A DNA stretch of 64,000 bases from Natronobeatus ordinarius (GTDB lineage: Archaea; Halobacteriota; Halobacteria; Halobacteriales; Natrialbaceae), in the NCBI RefSeq assembly GCF_024362485.1, contig NZ_CP101456.1:3596001-3660000 (forward strand), given 5' to 3'. How positions within the stretch are numbered: the first letter of the stretch is position 1; every line of letters starts with the position of its first letter. This document shows, one piece after another, positions 53,497 through 62,766 of the stretch. The notes under the pieces were generated by a model that saw only the letters and a list, made by a program, of their open reading frames with translations, was not told the origin of the DNA and searched no databases. The translations under genes were made by a program, and so were the position numbers.

Positions 53497-54651
53497 ATGG
53501 CCACCCGAGACCTCCCCGACAGTGCCCCCGGAAGATACGTCCCGTATGGTGACCGACCGTTCTATCTTCCCGACGAGTTGCCCCCGGGTCGGCCGATCCA
53601 AATCGACGACCGCCTTCGAGAACTTCTCGACGAGGCGATCTTTCAACTCGGCCGGTTAGACGGGATCAGCGAGGAAACGAGCGTCAATCCAATCGTCTAC
53701 ACGTCCCTGGTTCGCCGTGAAGCCGTCGAGTCCGTACTCATCGAAGGGGCCGAGATCCAACTGGAAGACCTGTTCCGCCCCGACAAGGCCGGTGCCTCTC
53801 AGGTTGCCAAGGACATACAGGAAGGCCTGAATTACGAACGAGCCGTTCTGGAGGGGAGTCGGGCAGTCTCCGAAACGGGCGAGATTTCGCTCTCGTTGCT
53901 AACACGGTTGCACGACATCTTGCTCACAAATGCTCGTAATGAAGGCGATACGCCGGGGGAGTTTCGAAAAACGCCGGTTCATATCCCACCGCCCGAAGGG
54001 CTCGTGGAGCCGTTTATTCCTCCGGCTCCTGGGAGAATCACCCCGCTTATGGAAAATCTCGAGGCGTACATCGAGGAGGGAGGTCCGTACCACGAGCTCA
54101 TCGACACCGGCATCGTCCACTATCAGTTCGAGACGATACACCCGTTCAGCGACGGAAACGGACGGCTCGGGCGGATTCTCATTACGCTCCAGTTGATCGA
54201 GCAGGGATACCTCACGAAACCGTACCTGTATCCGAGTGCATATTTCAACAAACATAAAATCGAGTACGTTACTCGGTTACGAGCCGTCAGTGAGGAAGGT
54301 GCCTGGGAGTCCTGGCTCCGGTTCTTCGTCGAAGGGATCAAAGAACAGGCCTTCGATGCTGTCGAACGGACCGACGAACTCCGACAGTTGCGTCGAGAGT
54401 ACGAAGCCACGTACGGCCACGAAAAGACCGCGGCAGACCGGCTTGCTATGCGACTGTTCCAGCATCCGTACGTCACGACGAACGATGTAGCCGAGATCCT
54501 CGACGTCACGACCCAGACCGCGAGAAACGCGATTACCGAACTCGAAGCAGGAGGCGTTCTCGAGGAAACTACGGGGAAAGAACGGTATCAAGAGTTCAAG
54601 GCAGTCGACATATTCGATATCCTCACGAGACAGTTCGATCAGTCGAACTGA
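53497..54651 (+). CDS. Fic family protein (class II, with C-terminal winged helix)
   Basis: 384 residues. The catalytic Fic motif is HPFSDGNGRLGR (His215). The autoinhibitory motif SVLIEG (Ser79-Glu83-Gly84, S/TxxxE-G/N) is upstream of it, so this is a class II Fic that should be inactive until the inhibitory helix is displaced. C-terminal winged helix: YVTTNDVAEILDVTTQTARN. It transfers AMP (or another NMP) to proteins or to itself. Upstream 53295-53496 contains the glpK promoter region. No antitoxin partner gene is present, as expected of class II. Confidence 0.92.
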   Translation: MATRDLPDSAPGRYVPYGDRPFYLPDELPPGRPIQIDDRLRELLDEAIFQLGRLDGISEETSVNPIVYTSLVRREAVESVLIEGAEIQLEDLFRPDKAGASQVAKDIQEGLNYERAVLEGSRAVSETGEISLSLLTRLHDILLTNARNEGDTPGEFRKTPVHIPPPEGLVEPFIPPAPGRITPLMENLEAYIEEGGPYHELIDTGIVHYQFETIHPFSDGNGRLGRILITLQLIEQGYLTKPYLYPSAYFNKHKIEYVTRLRAVSEEGAWESWLRFFVEGIKEQAFDAVERTDELRQLRREYEATYGHEKTAADRLAMRLFQHPYVTTNDVAEILDVTTQTARNAITELEAGGVLEETTGKERYQEFKAVDIFDILTRQFDQSN

Positions 54652-54795
54652 GAGGCGAATCTCGTCACATCGACACACGGGGGTTTCCACCCGAGTCCTG
54701 GCTCGAAACAGATGTCTCGACGTCCGATTGTCGCCCGACCGAGGCAGAACTGACGACAGCGTAAAGACCGCCGCGACCCTCGTGCGAACGAGAGA

Positions 54796-56514
54796 ATGGC
54801 ACGGGACACCGAGGTCCTCGTCCTCGGGGGCGGGTCGACCGGCTGCGGCGTCGCCCGCGACCTGGCGAGGCGCGGCCTCGAGGTGACGCTGCTCGAGCGG
54901 GGCAACCTCACCCACGGGACCACGGGGCGGATGCACGGTCTGCTCCACAGCGGCGCCCGGTACGCGATCTCCGACCAGGCGAGCGCCCGGGAGTGCATCG
55001 AGGAAAATCGCGTGCTCCGGGAGATCGCCGGCCACTGCGTCGAGGAGACCGGCGGGCTGTTCGTCAAGCGGCCGGAGGACTCGGCCGACTATTTCGAAGA
55101 GAAACTGCGGGGCTGTCGCGACTGTGGGATTCCGGCTCGCGTGCGCTCGGGACGCGAGGCCCGCGAGATCGAACCCTTCCTCGCGCCGGATATCGACCGC
55201 GCGCTCGAGGTACCGGACGCGGCGATCGACCCCTTTCGGCTCTGCGTCGCGAACGCCCGCGACGCCGAGGCACACGGCGCGCGAATCGAGACCCACGCCG
55301 AGGTCGTGGACGTCCTGCGCGAGGGCGACGACGTCCACGGCGTCGAGGTGCGCCACGAGTCGGGCCCCGGGAAGCGAGTGCACCGGCGATCCGGCTCCAC
55401 GGAGACGATCACGGCCGAGTACGTCGTCAACGCAACCGGCGCGTGGGCGGGCCAGCTCGCCGGGATGGCCGACCTCGAGGTCGCGGTCCGGCCCTCGAAG
55501 GGCGCGATGACTATCACGAACGTCCGGCAGGTCGACACGGTGATCAACCGCTGTCGGCCGAAGGGCGACGCCGACATCGTCGTCCCCCACGAGACGACGG
55601 CGATCCTGGGCACGACGGACGTGGAGGTCGACGACCCGGACGACTACCCCGAGGAGCGCTGGGAGGTCGACCTGCTGATCGACCGGCTCGCGGAACTCCT
55701 GCCGATCCTGCGGGAGGCGCGGACGATCCGCTCGTTCTGGGGCGTCCGCCCGCTGTACGAACCCCCCGGAAGGGGAACCGAGGACCCGACGGACATCACG
55801 CGCGAGTTCTTCCTGCTCGACCACCGCGAACGCGACGGCGTGACCGGGATGGCGAGCATCGTCGGGGGAAAGGTCACCACCTACCGGGCGATGGCCGAAA
55901 CGGTCGCCGACCACGTCTGTGCCGAACTCGGCGTCCGGGCCTCGTGCTCGACGGCCGACGAGCCCCTGCCTGGCAGCGAGGAACTCGAGGCGGCGATGGA
56001 CGACTTCGGCCTCCGGTCACCGATCGCCCGCCGGAGCCGACAGCGGCTGGGCAGCCGAACGCGGGACGTACTCGAGACCGACGAGCCGAACCCCGTCCTG
56101 TGTGACTGTGAGGGGGTCACGCGAGCCGAAGTCCGGGACGCGATCGCCCAATCCGGCACCGACCTCAACGCCGTCCGCATTCGAACTCGTGCGTCGATGG
56201 GCAACTGCCAGGGCGGCTTCTGCTGTCACGCGATCGCGAACGAACTCCATCCCGCACACGACGAGCCGGTCGTCCGCGCGGCGCTCGACGAGTTGCTCAA
56301 AGAACGCTGGAGGGGCGAACGCCACGCCCTCTGGGGCGACCAGCTCTCCCAGGCGATGTTGAACTACGCCCTCCACGCGACGACGCTGAACCGCGACCGC
56401 GATCCCGCACGGACGGGCGAATCGATCGACTACGGGGCGTTCGATCGGGGGCAGACGGGGGACGGGGCCGGAGCGTTCGTCGGCGAGAAAACGACAGACG
56501 GAGGCGATCGCTGA
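54796..56514 (+). CDS. glpA: anaerobic-type glycerol-3-phosphate dehydrogenase subunit A
   Basis: 572 residues. FAD-binding [20 protein letters not shown], the DAO domain through about residue 350, then a C-terminal BFD-like [2Fe-2S] domain: [16 protein letters not shown] and [16 protein letters not shown]. GlpA oxidises glycerol-3-phosphate to dihydroxyacetone phosphate. It leads glpABC; its stop is 1 base before the glpB start. Confidence 0.95.
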   Translation: MARDTEVLVLGGGSTGCGVARDLARRGLEVTLLERGNLTHGTTGRMHGLLHSGARYAISDQASARECIEENRVLREIAGHCVEETGGLFVKRPEDSADYFEEKLRGCRDCGIPARVRSGREAREIEPFLAPDIDRALEVPDAAIDPFRLCVANARDAEAHGARIETHAEVVDVLREGDDVHGVEVRHESGPGKRVHRRSGSTETITAEYVVNATGAWAGQLAGMADLEVAVRPSKGAMTITNVRQVDTVINRCRPKGDADIVVPHETTAILGTTDVEVDDPDDYPEERWEVDLLIDRLAELLPILREARTIRSFWGVRPLYEPPGRGTEDPTDITREFFLLDHRERDGVTGMASIVGGKVTTYRAMAETVADHVCAELGVRASCSTADEPLPGSEELEAAMDDFGLRSPIARRSRQRLGSRTRDVLETDEPNPVLCDCEGVTRAEVRDAIAQSGTDLNAVRIRTRASMGNCQGGFCCHAIANELHPAHDEPVVRAALDELLKERWRGERHALWGDQLSQAMLNYALHATTLNRDRDPARTGESIDYGAFDRGQTGDGAGAFVGEKTTDGGDR

Positions 56515-56515
56515 G

Positions 56516-57805
56516 ATGGCGATCGAGGACGACGTGCTCGTGATCGGCGGCGGGCTCGCGGGGATGACGGCTGCGCTCACGGCGGCCGAACGCGCCTCGA
56601 GGGTGCGACTGCTCTCGTACAAGCAGAGCACGCTCTGCCACGCCAGCGGACTGATCGACGTCCTCGGCTACGCGCCCGACCGTTCGGGGCCGCTCGTCGA
56701 CCCGTTCGACGCCATCCCCGACCTCCCGCAGGGGCACCCCTACGAGCGAGTCGGTACGGACGCCATCCGGGAGGCACTCCACTTTTTCGACGCCGTCGTC
56801 GGCGACGCCTACCGTGGCGCACACACGGACCGGAACGCCCTCGTGCCGACGGGTGACGGAACCGTCAAGCCGACCGCCCGGTATCCCGCGAGCACGGCCG
56901 CCGGGCTGGCGAGCCGGCCTCGAGCCACCTTACTCGTCGGGTTCGAGACGCTGCCCGACTTCGACGCGCCGCTGGCCGCCGCCCACCTCCGGGAGACGGG
57001 CGTCCCCTTCGAAACGCGCGGTGTGACGCTCCAGTTTCCCGGCATCCAGCGAGCCGACGCGACGCTCACACGCTACGCCCACCTGCTCGAGCGGGACGAA
57101 CCCGTCGACGCGGGAGCGGGCGCGGCCCCGGCTCGAACGGTTCTCGCCGAAGCCGTCCGCCCGCATCTCGAGGGCGTCTCCCGCGTCGGTTTCCCGCCGA
57201 TTCTTGGCGACGAGCATCACGCGGTCGTGCGCCGGGACCTCGAGGAGCGCCTCGGCGTCGCCGTCTTCGAGGTGCCGTCGGGGCCGCCCAGCCTGCCGGG
57301 GATTCGACTCGAGCGGCTGCTCTTCGACGCGCTCGAGGAGTTGAGCGTGCGGGTGACGACGGGGGTGCCGGTCGTCGACTACGAGGCGAGCGCTGACGGC
57401 GGGCGGATCGAGCACGTACTGGTCGACCGAAACGGACAGCGCGTTCCCTATCGCGCCGACTCGTACGTGCTCGCGACGGGCGGGCTCGTCGGAACGGGGA
57501 TCGACTCCTCACGCGAACGCGTCTCGGAGCCGATCTTCGACTGTAATGTCGCCCACCCCACGGATCGGTACGACTGGTTCGAAGACGACGCCTTCGGCGA
57601 CCACCCGTTCGCCCGGTTCGGCGTGACGGTCGACCGGGAACTCCGCCCGCTCGCCGCGGACGGCGAGCCGGAGTTCGCGAACCTGCGTGCGGCGGGGGCG
57701 GTGCTCGGCGGCTACGACTACGCAGCCGAGAAGTCAGGCAGCGGGGTCTCGCTCGCGACCGGCTACGTCGCTGGGACCCACGCCGCGGCGGAGGTGCGTG
57801 GATGA
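56516..57805 (+). CDS. glpB: anaerobic-type glycerol-3-phosphate dehydrogenase subunit B
   Basis: 429 residues. N-terminal dinucleotide-binding VLVIGGGLAGMTAALTAAER, and a C-terminal FAD_binding part SYVLATGGLVGTGIDSSRER with GYDYAAEKSGSGVSLATGYV. GlpB links the GlpA electrons to GlpC. Its ATG is almost fused to glpA and its stop overlaps glpC by four bases, so glpABC is one operon. Confidence 0.93.
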   Translation: MAIEDDVLVIGGGLAGMTAALTAAERASRVRLLSYKQSTLCHASGLIDVLGYAPDRSGPLVDPFDAIPDLPQGHPYERVGTDAIREALHFFDAVVGDAYRGAHTDRNALVPTGDGTVKPTARYPASTAAGLASRPRATLLVGFETLPDFDAPLAAAHLRETGVPFETRGVTLQFPGIQRADATLTRYAHLLERDEPVDAGAGAAPARTVLAEAVRPHLEGVSRVGFPPILGDEHHAVVRRDLEERLGVAVFEVPSGPPSLPGIRLERLLFDALEELSVRVTTGVPVVDYEASADGGRIEHVLVDRNGQRVPYRADSYVLATGGLVGTGIDSSRERVSEPIFDCNVAHPTDRYDWFEDDAFGDHPFARFGVTVDRELRPLAADGEPEFANLRAAGAVLGGYDYAAEKSGSGVSLATGYVAGTHAAAEVRG

Positions 57806-59166
57806 GCGATACGGGTGGCAGTTCCGCCGAGGACGGCGGGGAGGGGAGCGAATCGGGGCCCACGGACGGCGATGTCCTCGAGACAGATGGGGAGGGTGCG
57901 TTCGACCCCATCGAGGTGTTTCCCGAGACCGGCGAACCGGACCTTCGGCCGGGCGCGGACGACTGTTACAAGTGTTCGACCTGCGATACGAACTGCCCCG
58001 TCGCGGCAGTCGACGAGGAGTTCCCGGGGCCGAAGTTCCAGGGTCCCGAACAGTGGCGGCTCAAACGACGGGAAGACCACGACATCGACCCCTCGATCAC
58101 GAAGTGCTCGAACTGTATGCGCTGTGACCACGCCTGTCCCACCGGCGTCCCGCTCTCACAGCAGCACAACACCGCACGCGCCGAGTACGTCGCCCAGCAG
58201 GTGAGCCGCTTCTCGCGGGAGTACTGGCGCAACCGCCTGCTGGCGAACTACGGGACGATGGCCCGCCTCGGAAGCCGCGTGCCAAGGCTGACGAACGCCG
58301 TCATGGGGCTATCGGCCACGAAGTGGCTCAACGAACGCGTCCTCGGCATCACGAGCGAACGCGAGTTCCCCGAATTCGCGACCGAGACGTTCCGCGAGTG
58401 GTGGGCCGACCGCGGCGGCGCGCGGGTCTCGAGCGAGGAGAAGCGCATCGCGTACTTCCACGGCGATTACGCCAACTACAACACGCCCGAGGTCGGAAAG
58501 GCGCTCGTCCGGGTGTTCGAATCCTTTGGCTACGAGGTCGCCGTCCCCGACCAGCGATGTTCGGGCACGCCGATGTTCGCCAACGGCATGCTCGAGGACG
58601 CACGCCGAGCGGCGACGTTCAACGTCGAGGCCTTCCGTGAACTCGTCGAAGACGGCTACGACGTCGTCTGCTCGTGTACGTCCTGCTCGTTCGCGCTCCG
58701 TCAGGAGTACCTCGAACTGTTCGACCTCAAGGGCGTCGAGACCGTCGCGACGAACACCTACGACGCCGTCGAGTACCTGCGAATCTACGAGGACCTCGAG
58801 GGAGCCCTCGCCGAGGCCTCCGGTGACGACGGTCAGCCCGCGGCGTTCGCCTACCACACTCCGTGTCACGCCCGCAACCAGGGACTCGACGGCCAGACCG
58901 TCGAACTCGGTGACGCGGTCGACGGCCTCGAGGTCCACGACGTCGGCGACTCCTGCTCTGGCATCTCGGGCACCTACGGCTGGAAGCGAGAGCGCTACGA
59001 AACCTCGATGACGATCGGCGCGGAGATGTTCGAGCACATAGAGCGCGCCGATGCCGACACCGGCCTCACCGAGTGTCCGACCTGTGCGATGCAGATGGAA
59101 CACGGGACGGGCTACGAGGTCCGACACACCCTCGAGGTGCTCGCGGACGTGCTACTCGAGCAGTGA
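57802..59166 (+). CDS. glpC: anaerobic-type glycerol-3-phosphate dehydrogenase subunit C
   Basis: 454 residues. Two ferredoxin clusters: CYKCSTCDTNCP and CSNCMRCDHACP. Two CCG domains: CSCTSCSFALRQEY and YHTPCHARNQ ... SCSGISGTYGW. GlpC passes electrons to the quinone pool at the membrane. An acidic N-terminal extension of about 45 residues is unusually long. The IS630-type MITE begins 5 bases after its stop. Confidence 0.93.
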   Translation: MSDTGGSSAEDGGEGSESGPTDGDVLETDGEGAFDPIEVFPETGEPDLRPGADDCYKCSTCDTNCPVAAVDEEFPGPKFQGPEQWRLKRREDHDIDPSITKCSNCMRCDHACPTGVPLSQQHNTARAEYVAQQVSRFSREYWRNRLLANYGTMARLGSRVPRLTNAVMGLSATKWLNERVLGITSEREFPEFATETFREWWADRGGARVSSEEKRIAYFHGDYANYNTPEVGKALVRVFESFGYEVAVPDQRCSGTPMFANGMLEDARRAATFNVEAFRELVEDGYDVVCSCTSCSFALRQEYLELFDLKGVETVATNTYDAVEYLRIYEDLEGALAEASGDDGQPAAFAYHTPCHARNQGLDGQTVELGDAVDGLEVHDVGDSCSGISGTYGWKRERYETSMTIGAEMFEHIERADADTGLTECPTCAMQMEHGTGYEVRHTLEVLADVLLEQ

Positions 59167-59171
59167 GTTGT

Positions 59172-59293
59172 TATAGTACTCGTTGAAACGAGTTACACCC
59201 GGTCACAGCCGAGCGGACAGCCTCGGCCTCGTTGGCGAGGCTGCCCGCCAACGGTCGTGACCGGGTGTGCAATGACTTTCAACGGTTACTATA
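59172..59293. mobile_element. 122-bp MITE with IS630-type ends
   Basis: Left end TATAGTACTCGTTGAAAC and right end, as reverse complement, TATAGTAACCGTTGAAAG, flanked by TA. The inverted repeats continue inward (ACACCCGGTCAC on both sides), and the centre folds as a second hairpin on CAGCCTCG/CGAGGCTG. The tip matches the IS630-type element TIR (TATAGTAACCGTTAGAAT), so that transposase is the likely mobiliser. It lies between glpC and the CHAT gene. Confidence 0.75.
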
Positions 59294-59448
59294 CCGCCGC
59301 TGGATCGGCGCCGCCGCTTCCTGACGCCGAAACCGACCCCATGTCGGTCGAGTTATGGGTGGTCGATCGAACCGGACGATAACGTGTAGTAATTTCAGCA
59401 ATTGGTTTTTATTGATGGGATTTCTAACTGGACAGTCAAGGACGAGGA
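59294..59448. promoter_or_regulatory. upstream region of the CHAT gene
   Basis: Contains an AT-rich GGTTTTTATTGATGG around 59403-59417, about 35 bases before the start, as a TATA candidate, and ACGAGGA directly before the ATG as a weak ribosome site. No other feature seen. Confidence 0.4.
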
Positions 59449-61530
59449 ATGGCGATCGAGTTCGAGGAAACGACGGAGCCGGCGGGTCTCGAGGTGTACG
59501 ATTCGATCGAACAGCGGCACGTCTACGTCAAAACCCCGACTGCCGTCTCGGTAACGCCCGCAGACCAGGACCGGTTCTGTTTTCCGATCGACAGAGCGTG
59601 TTCGATTACAACGGATTCGCTCGTCTTTAGCCAGCGATACTTCGTGAGTGTACACGACGAAACCGGCACGTGTACTCAGAGCCTCGAGACCGGTGATCAG
59701 GTGCGCCTCGGCCGGGGGACGCAGTTCGTCGGGCTGAGCGGTCCGATCCAGCTGTACTGTCGGGTCGAAGAGCCTGGTCGAGTCGAAACGAGGATCGACT
59801 CGATCCACGTGACGTTCGATCGGCCCGTACCGGTGACGATCGGTGCCAGGTCGCTCCACGACCAGCCAGCCGATACGATTCAGACGCCCGACGACCCTGC
59901 GTCGATGATCCAGGCCGTCTCGTCGCTATCGTCGGTGCTCAAAACGACCTCGCCAGAACGCGCCTGGCCGACGCTTCGCGGTCATCCACCGTTGATCGAA
60001 CGGAGTGACGAACTCGAGGTTCCCGAGGAAATGGCGTCGCCGGAGACGGACGTCACGTTCACGATCCCGCCAACGTACCGTCACCTGTACACGATCGCGC
60101 CGCTCTCGTTTTACCTCGGTGCGACGATCCAGCCCGGCTCCGAACCGACGCTCCGGACGTCCCAGTTCGAGTACGCACTCGGGGTCGAAGAGCGGTTCGA
60201 AGACGACGTCGCTCGATTGCTAAAGCGGTGTTTCCTCCTCGATTGTCTGGTTCGAACGGAAGGAATGTACCAGTACGAGCTGTACGAGCGAAACCGGCTC
60301 GAGAACGTCCTTCCCTTCGATCTTGCCGAAACGTACGAGCTGTCGCTTTCGGAGCGACTCGAACGGTATCTGGAGATACCATACCGAAAGATCGAAACGT
60401 ACGTTCCGCGGTGGCCACTCACGGCACACGTTCCAGCAACACCAGAATCCGTCGAGTTGCTGCCGTTCATCGTCAACGAACTGGGAATCGTTCGCGAACC
60501 ACGGGGGCGAATCGTCGACGGAGTTACGCACGTTACGGGAAGCGAAGCGGGACTGGTTCGGTCTGCCGGTGTAGACCGGAGTCCGTCCGAGCCGTCGACG
60601 AACGATCCAGGGCCGTTCGTCGTTCCCGACGTCAACGACGAGTCGATCGAACACGCCTGGTTCGGTGATCACGTCCCGCAGACGGCCTCGAAGGCGATGA
60701 TCGAAGCCTACCGGAGCCAACTCTCCCGTGGTTCTCGGAGTGAGTCGATCGAGATTCTGCTCGTCTGTAACGACGCCCGGATGATCGACGAGCACGATCT
60801 ACTCGACCAGGCGTACGGAAAACGCGATCTCTTACCGTTCGACGTCACATCGGAGTTCGGCGTCGGCACGGATCAACTGGCCGATCTCCTGACAGACGGC
60901 GGATACGACTTCTTGCACTTCATCGGCCACGCGACGCCCGACGGGCTCGAGTGTCCGGACGGGGACCTCGACGTCAGAACGCTCGAGGAGGTCAACGTCG
61001 GCGTGTTCTTCCTCAACGCCTGTCGCTCGTACGAGCAAGGGCTCGCGCTCGTCCGCCGCGGTGCCTTCGGCGGGGTGAGTACCCTCAGCGACGTGCTGAA
61101 CGAACACGCTGTTGAGATCGGCGAGACGATGGCGAGACTTCTGAATCTCGGTTTCCCGCTCAGGGGTGCGCTCGAGATCGCCCGCGAGAATTTGACTGTC
61201 GGGGACCAGTACGCCATCGTCGGCGACGGATCTGCGGACATCGCACAGACCGAAGGTGGTGCACCTGCGATCGTCGTCGTCAACGACCGTGAAAATAGCC
61301 AATTCGAGTTCGCTATCCGCTCTTATCCAACGAAGGAGTTCAAACTCGGAACGACGACCGCGTCGAATCTTCAATCAGTCGCCGATAGACACCTCAGCCC
61401 GTGCTACACCCCCTTTTCAAGGGTCTCTGAGAAATCGTTACAGGAATATTTGACGTGGACGGGGATGCCAGTACTGACTGACGACGAGTTACGCTGGAAC
61501 GACGGAATTGGACCGATGCTGTTCAATTAG
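59449..61530 (+). CDS. CHAT-domain (caspase-like) protein
   Basis: 693 residues, no membrane span. The C-terminal third (about 455-600) is a CHAT peptidase-like domain: IEILLVCNDARMID, catalytic His494 in FLHFIGHATPDGLECPDGDL, catalytic Cys525 in VFFLNACRSYEQG, then GAFGGVSTLSDVLNE. The His-Cys dyad is in the correct order. The N-terminal 450 residues, beta-rich at first and helical around 220-330, match nothing I know and may be the sensor. No TPR repeats. It is convergent with a 44-residue membrane peptide gene. Known CHAT proteases cleave partner proteins in immunity or cell death; that role here is inferred. Confidence 0.8.
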   Translation: MAIEFEETTEPAGLEVYDSIEQRHVYVKTPTAVSVTPADQDRFCFPIDRACSITTDSLVFSQRYFVSVHDETGTCTQSLETGDQVRLGRGTQFVGLSGPIQLYCRVEEPGRVETRIDSIHVTFDRPVPVTIGARSLHDQPADTIQTPDDPASMIQAVSSLSSVLKTTSPERAWPTLRGHPPLIERSDELEVPEEMASPETDVTFTIPPTYRHLYTIAPLSFYLGATIQPGSEPTLRTSQFEYALGVEERFEDDVARLLKRCFLLDCLVRTEGMYQYELYERNRLENVLPFDLAETYELSLSERLERYLEIPYRKIETYVPRWPLTAHVPATPESVELLPFIVNELGIVREPRGRIVDGVTHVTGSEAGLVRSAGVDRSPSEPSTNDPGPFVVPDVNDESIEHAWFGDHVPQTASKAMIEAYRSQLSRGSRSESIEILLVCNDARMIDEHDLLDQAYGKRDLLPFDVTSEFGVGTDQLADLLTDGGYDFLHFIGHATPDGLECPDGDLDVRTLEEVNVGVFFLNACRSYEQGLALVRRGAFGGVSTLSDVLNEHAVEIGETMARLLNLGFPLRGALEIARENLTVGDQYAIVGDGSADIAQTEGGAPAIVVVNDRENSQFEFAIRSYPTKEFKLGTTTASNLQSVADRHLSPCYTPFSRVSEKSLQEYLTWTGMPVLTDDELRWNDGIGPMLFN

Positions 61531-61600
61531 CACTTCCAGCTAAGTGGGCAACGAGTTGTACCGACAACGAGAAGTAGCCTTTTAGCAGCGATTTGAATAC

Positions 61601-61735
61601 TTACGGACCAACGTGGGAATTGGTACCTGCAGCGACCGTTCCAATCTGGCTGAGCAGCACCATCAGGGTGAACAGGACGCCAATCATTCGGGGGTTCTCT
61701 GCGAGGTACGCTTTCATGCTGTCTTTCGCGGACAT
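61601..61735 (-). CDS. 44-residue single-span membrane peptide
   Basis: Starts MSAKDSMKAYLAENPRMIGV and continues LFTLMVLLSQIGTVAAG to NSHVGP. A charged N-terminal helix, the motif ENPRMxGVLFTL, one hydrophobic span (about 20-36) and a conserved-looking AAGxxxxxGP end. I recall many haloarchaeal peptides of this exact design (I believe filed as DUF7503). It is real by that recall, by its own TATA box and by the codon use. It lies 70 bases from the CHAT gene stop, facing it. A span of this size with a loose tail could insert in the cytoplasmic membrane. Confidence 0.75.
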   Translation of the reverse strand: MSAKDSMKAYLAENPRMIGVLFTLMVLLSQIGTVAAGTNSHVGP

Positions 61736-61761
61736 TGTACTTCAACGGTTATTTCCAAAGG

Positions 61762-61773
61762 TAATAAAAATAT
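61762..61773 (-). promoter_or_regulatory. TATA box for the membrane peptide gene
   Basis: On the minus strand GATATTTTTATTA ends about 26 bases before the ATG, the expected distance for a leaderless archaeal transcript. The element resembles the TTTTTATTG box upstream of the CHAT gene. Confidence 0.5.
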
Positions 61774-61999
61774 CTTAAAGTTTCATATGGTTATTTACAT
61801 AATACTACTAATATTAGAGTGATTTAGCAGCCGCGGCCCAGATCGGCGGATTCGGCGTTGAATTATCGATCAAATCTATGAAGCATTCCGGTGGTCGTCG
61901 GAGACGGACGAACATGGTTTCAACGCGGTTGTATTGCCCATGGCTATTCTAGCTGGGTGTAAAAGTATTCTCACTCTTCGACGTGGGGTCGAACCGCGC
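61774..61999. other. AT-rich then mixed intergenic
   Basis: The first 60 bases are AT-rich; the rest, up to the end of the glycosyltransferase, has no supported gene, repeat or RNA. Confidence 0.4.
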
Positions 62000-62692
62000 T
62001 CAGTACCTGGCTCGAAGCCGATCTACGTCTTCGTCGAGGTAGTACGCGAGCGTTCCCGTCAACCCGAGGTCGGCGATTCGTCGGCCCGACGTCTCGACCA
62101 GCACCTGCGGACAGTAGCCGGTCGGCATCGTCCGCCCGAGGTTCCGGCTGAACGCCGTGTCCTCGTTCGGGACGTCCGGGAAGCCGCCAACCTCGTCGAA
62201 CGCGTCGTGGTGGACGACGCAGTTGAACCCCGGGAGGATCGGGCGCTCGAGTCGCGAAAAGACGTGGTTGATCGCCGCCTCCACGACCTTTGCCCGGCGG
62301 GGGCCGGTGATGCGGCAGTACGAGGACGCGGCTGCGAGGCCTTCCGCCTCGAGGAAGCCGACCATCGCGGTGAGGTAGTTCGCCCGCAGCTCCGTGTCGG
62401 CGTCGACGAACGCCAGCCACTCGCCGGTGGCGTGAGCGGCCCCGAAGTTCCGGCCCGCGCCGATGCCCGTGCCGCGCTGCTCGAGGAGCGTCGCGTCGTA
62501 CTCGCGGGCGATCGCCGGCGTGTCGTCGCTCGAGCCGTCGTCGACGACGAGCACCTCGTAGGCGAGGGCCGTATCGAGGCTCTGAACGCTCGAGAGGGTC
62601 CCGCGGAGGTACGCTTCCTCGTCGAACGCCGGGACGATGAAACTCACGTCCGGCTCGCTCGGGTCGGTCGATTGGGCGTCCGCCGGCGTCAT
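62000..62692 (-). CDS. family 2 glycosyltransferase
   Basis: 230 residues from ATG 62692 (a GTG seven codons upstream is possible). GT-A fold: VSFIVPAFDEEAYLRGTLSS, VLVVDDGSSDDTPAIAREYD, and the metal-binding DxD in WLAFVDADTELRANYLTAMV; later NCVVHHDAFDEVGGFPDVPN with the acceptor-site acidic pair NED. No membrane anchor. It adds a sugar from a nucleotide donor to an unknown acceptor, probably in lipid or surface glycan synthesis. Confidence 0.9.
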   Translation of the reverse strand: MTPADAQSTDPSEPDVSFIVPAFDEEAYLRGTLSSVQSLDTALAYEVLVVDDGSSDDTPAIAREYDATLLEQRGTGIGAGRNFGAAHATGEWLAFVDADTELRANYLTAMVGFLEAEGLAAASSYCRITGPRRAKVVEAAINHVFSRLERPILPGFNCVVHHDAFDEVGGFPDVPNEDTAFSRNLGRTMPTGYCPQVLVETSGRRIADLGLTGTLAYYLDEDVDRLRARY

Positions 62693-62766
62693 TTCACTCG
62701 CCGGTACGGTCACGCGGTCGGGTAATAGTGCTATCCGTTCTCGTCGGCGCGTTCAGTCGAGGAGTG

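Noticed and set aside
54277-55914. A 545-codon open frame on the minus strand
   Set aside because: Antisense to the fic gene and glpA, both identified by catalytic motifs.
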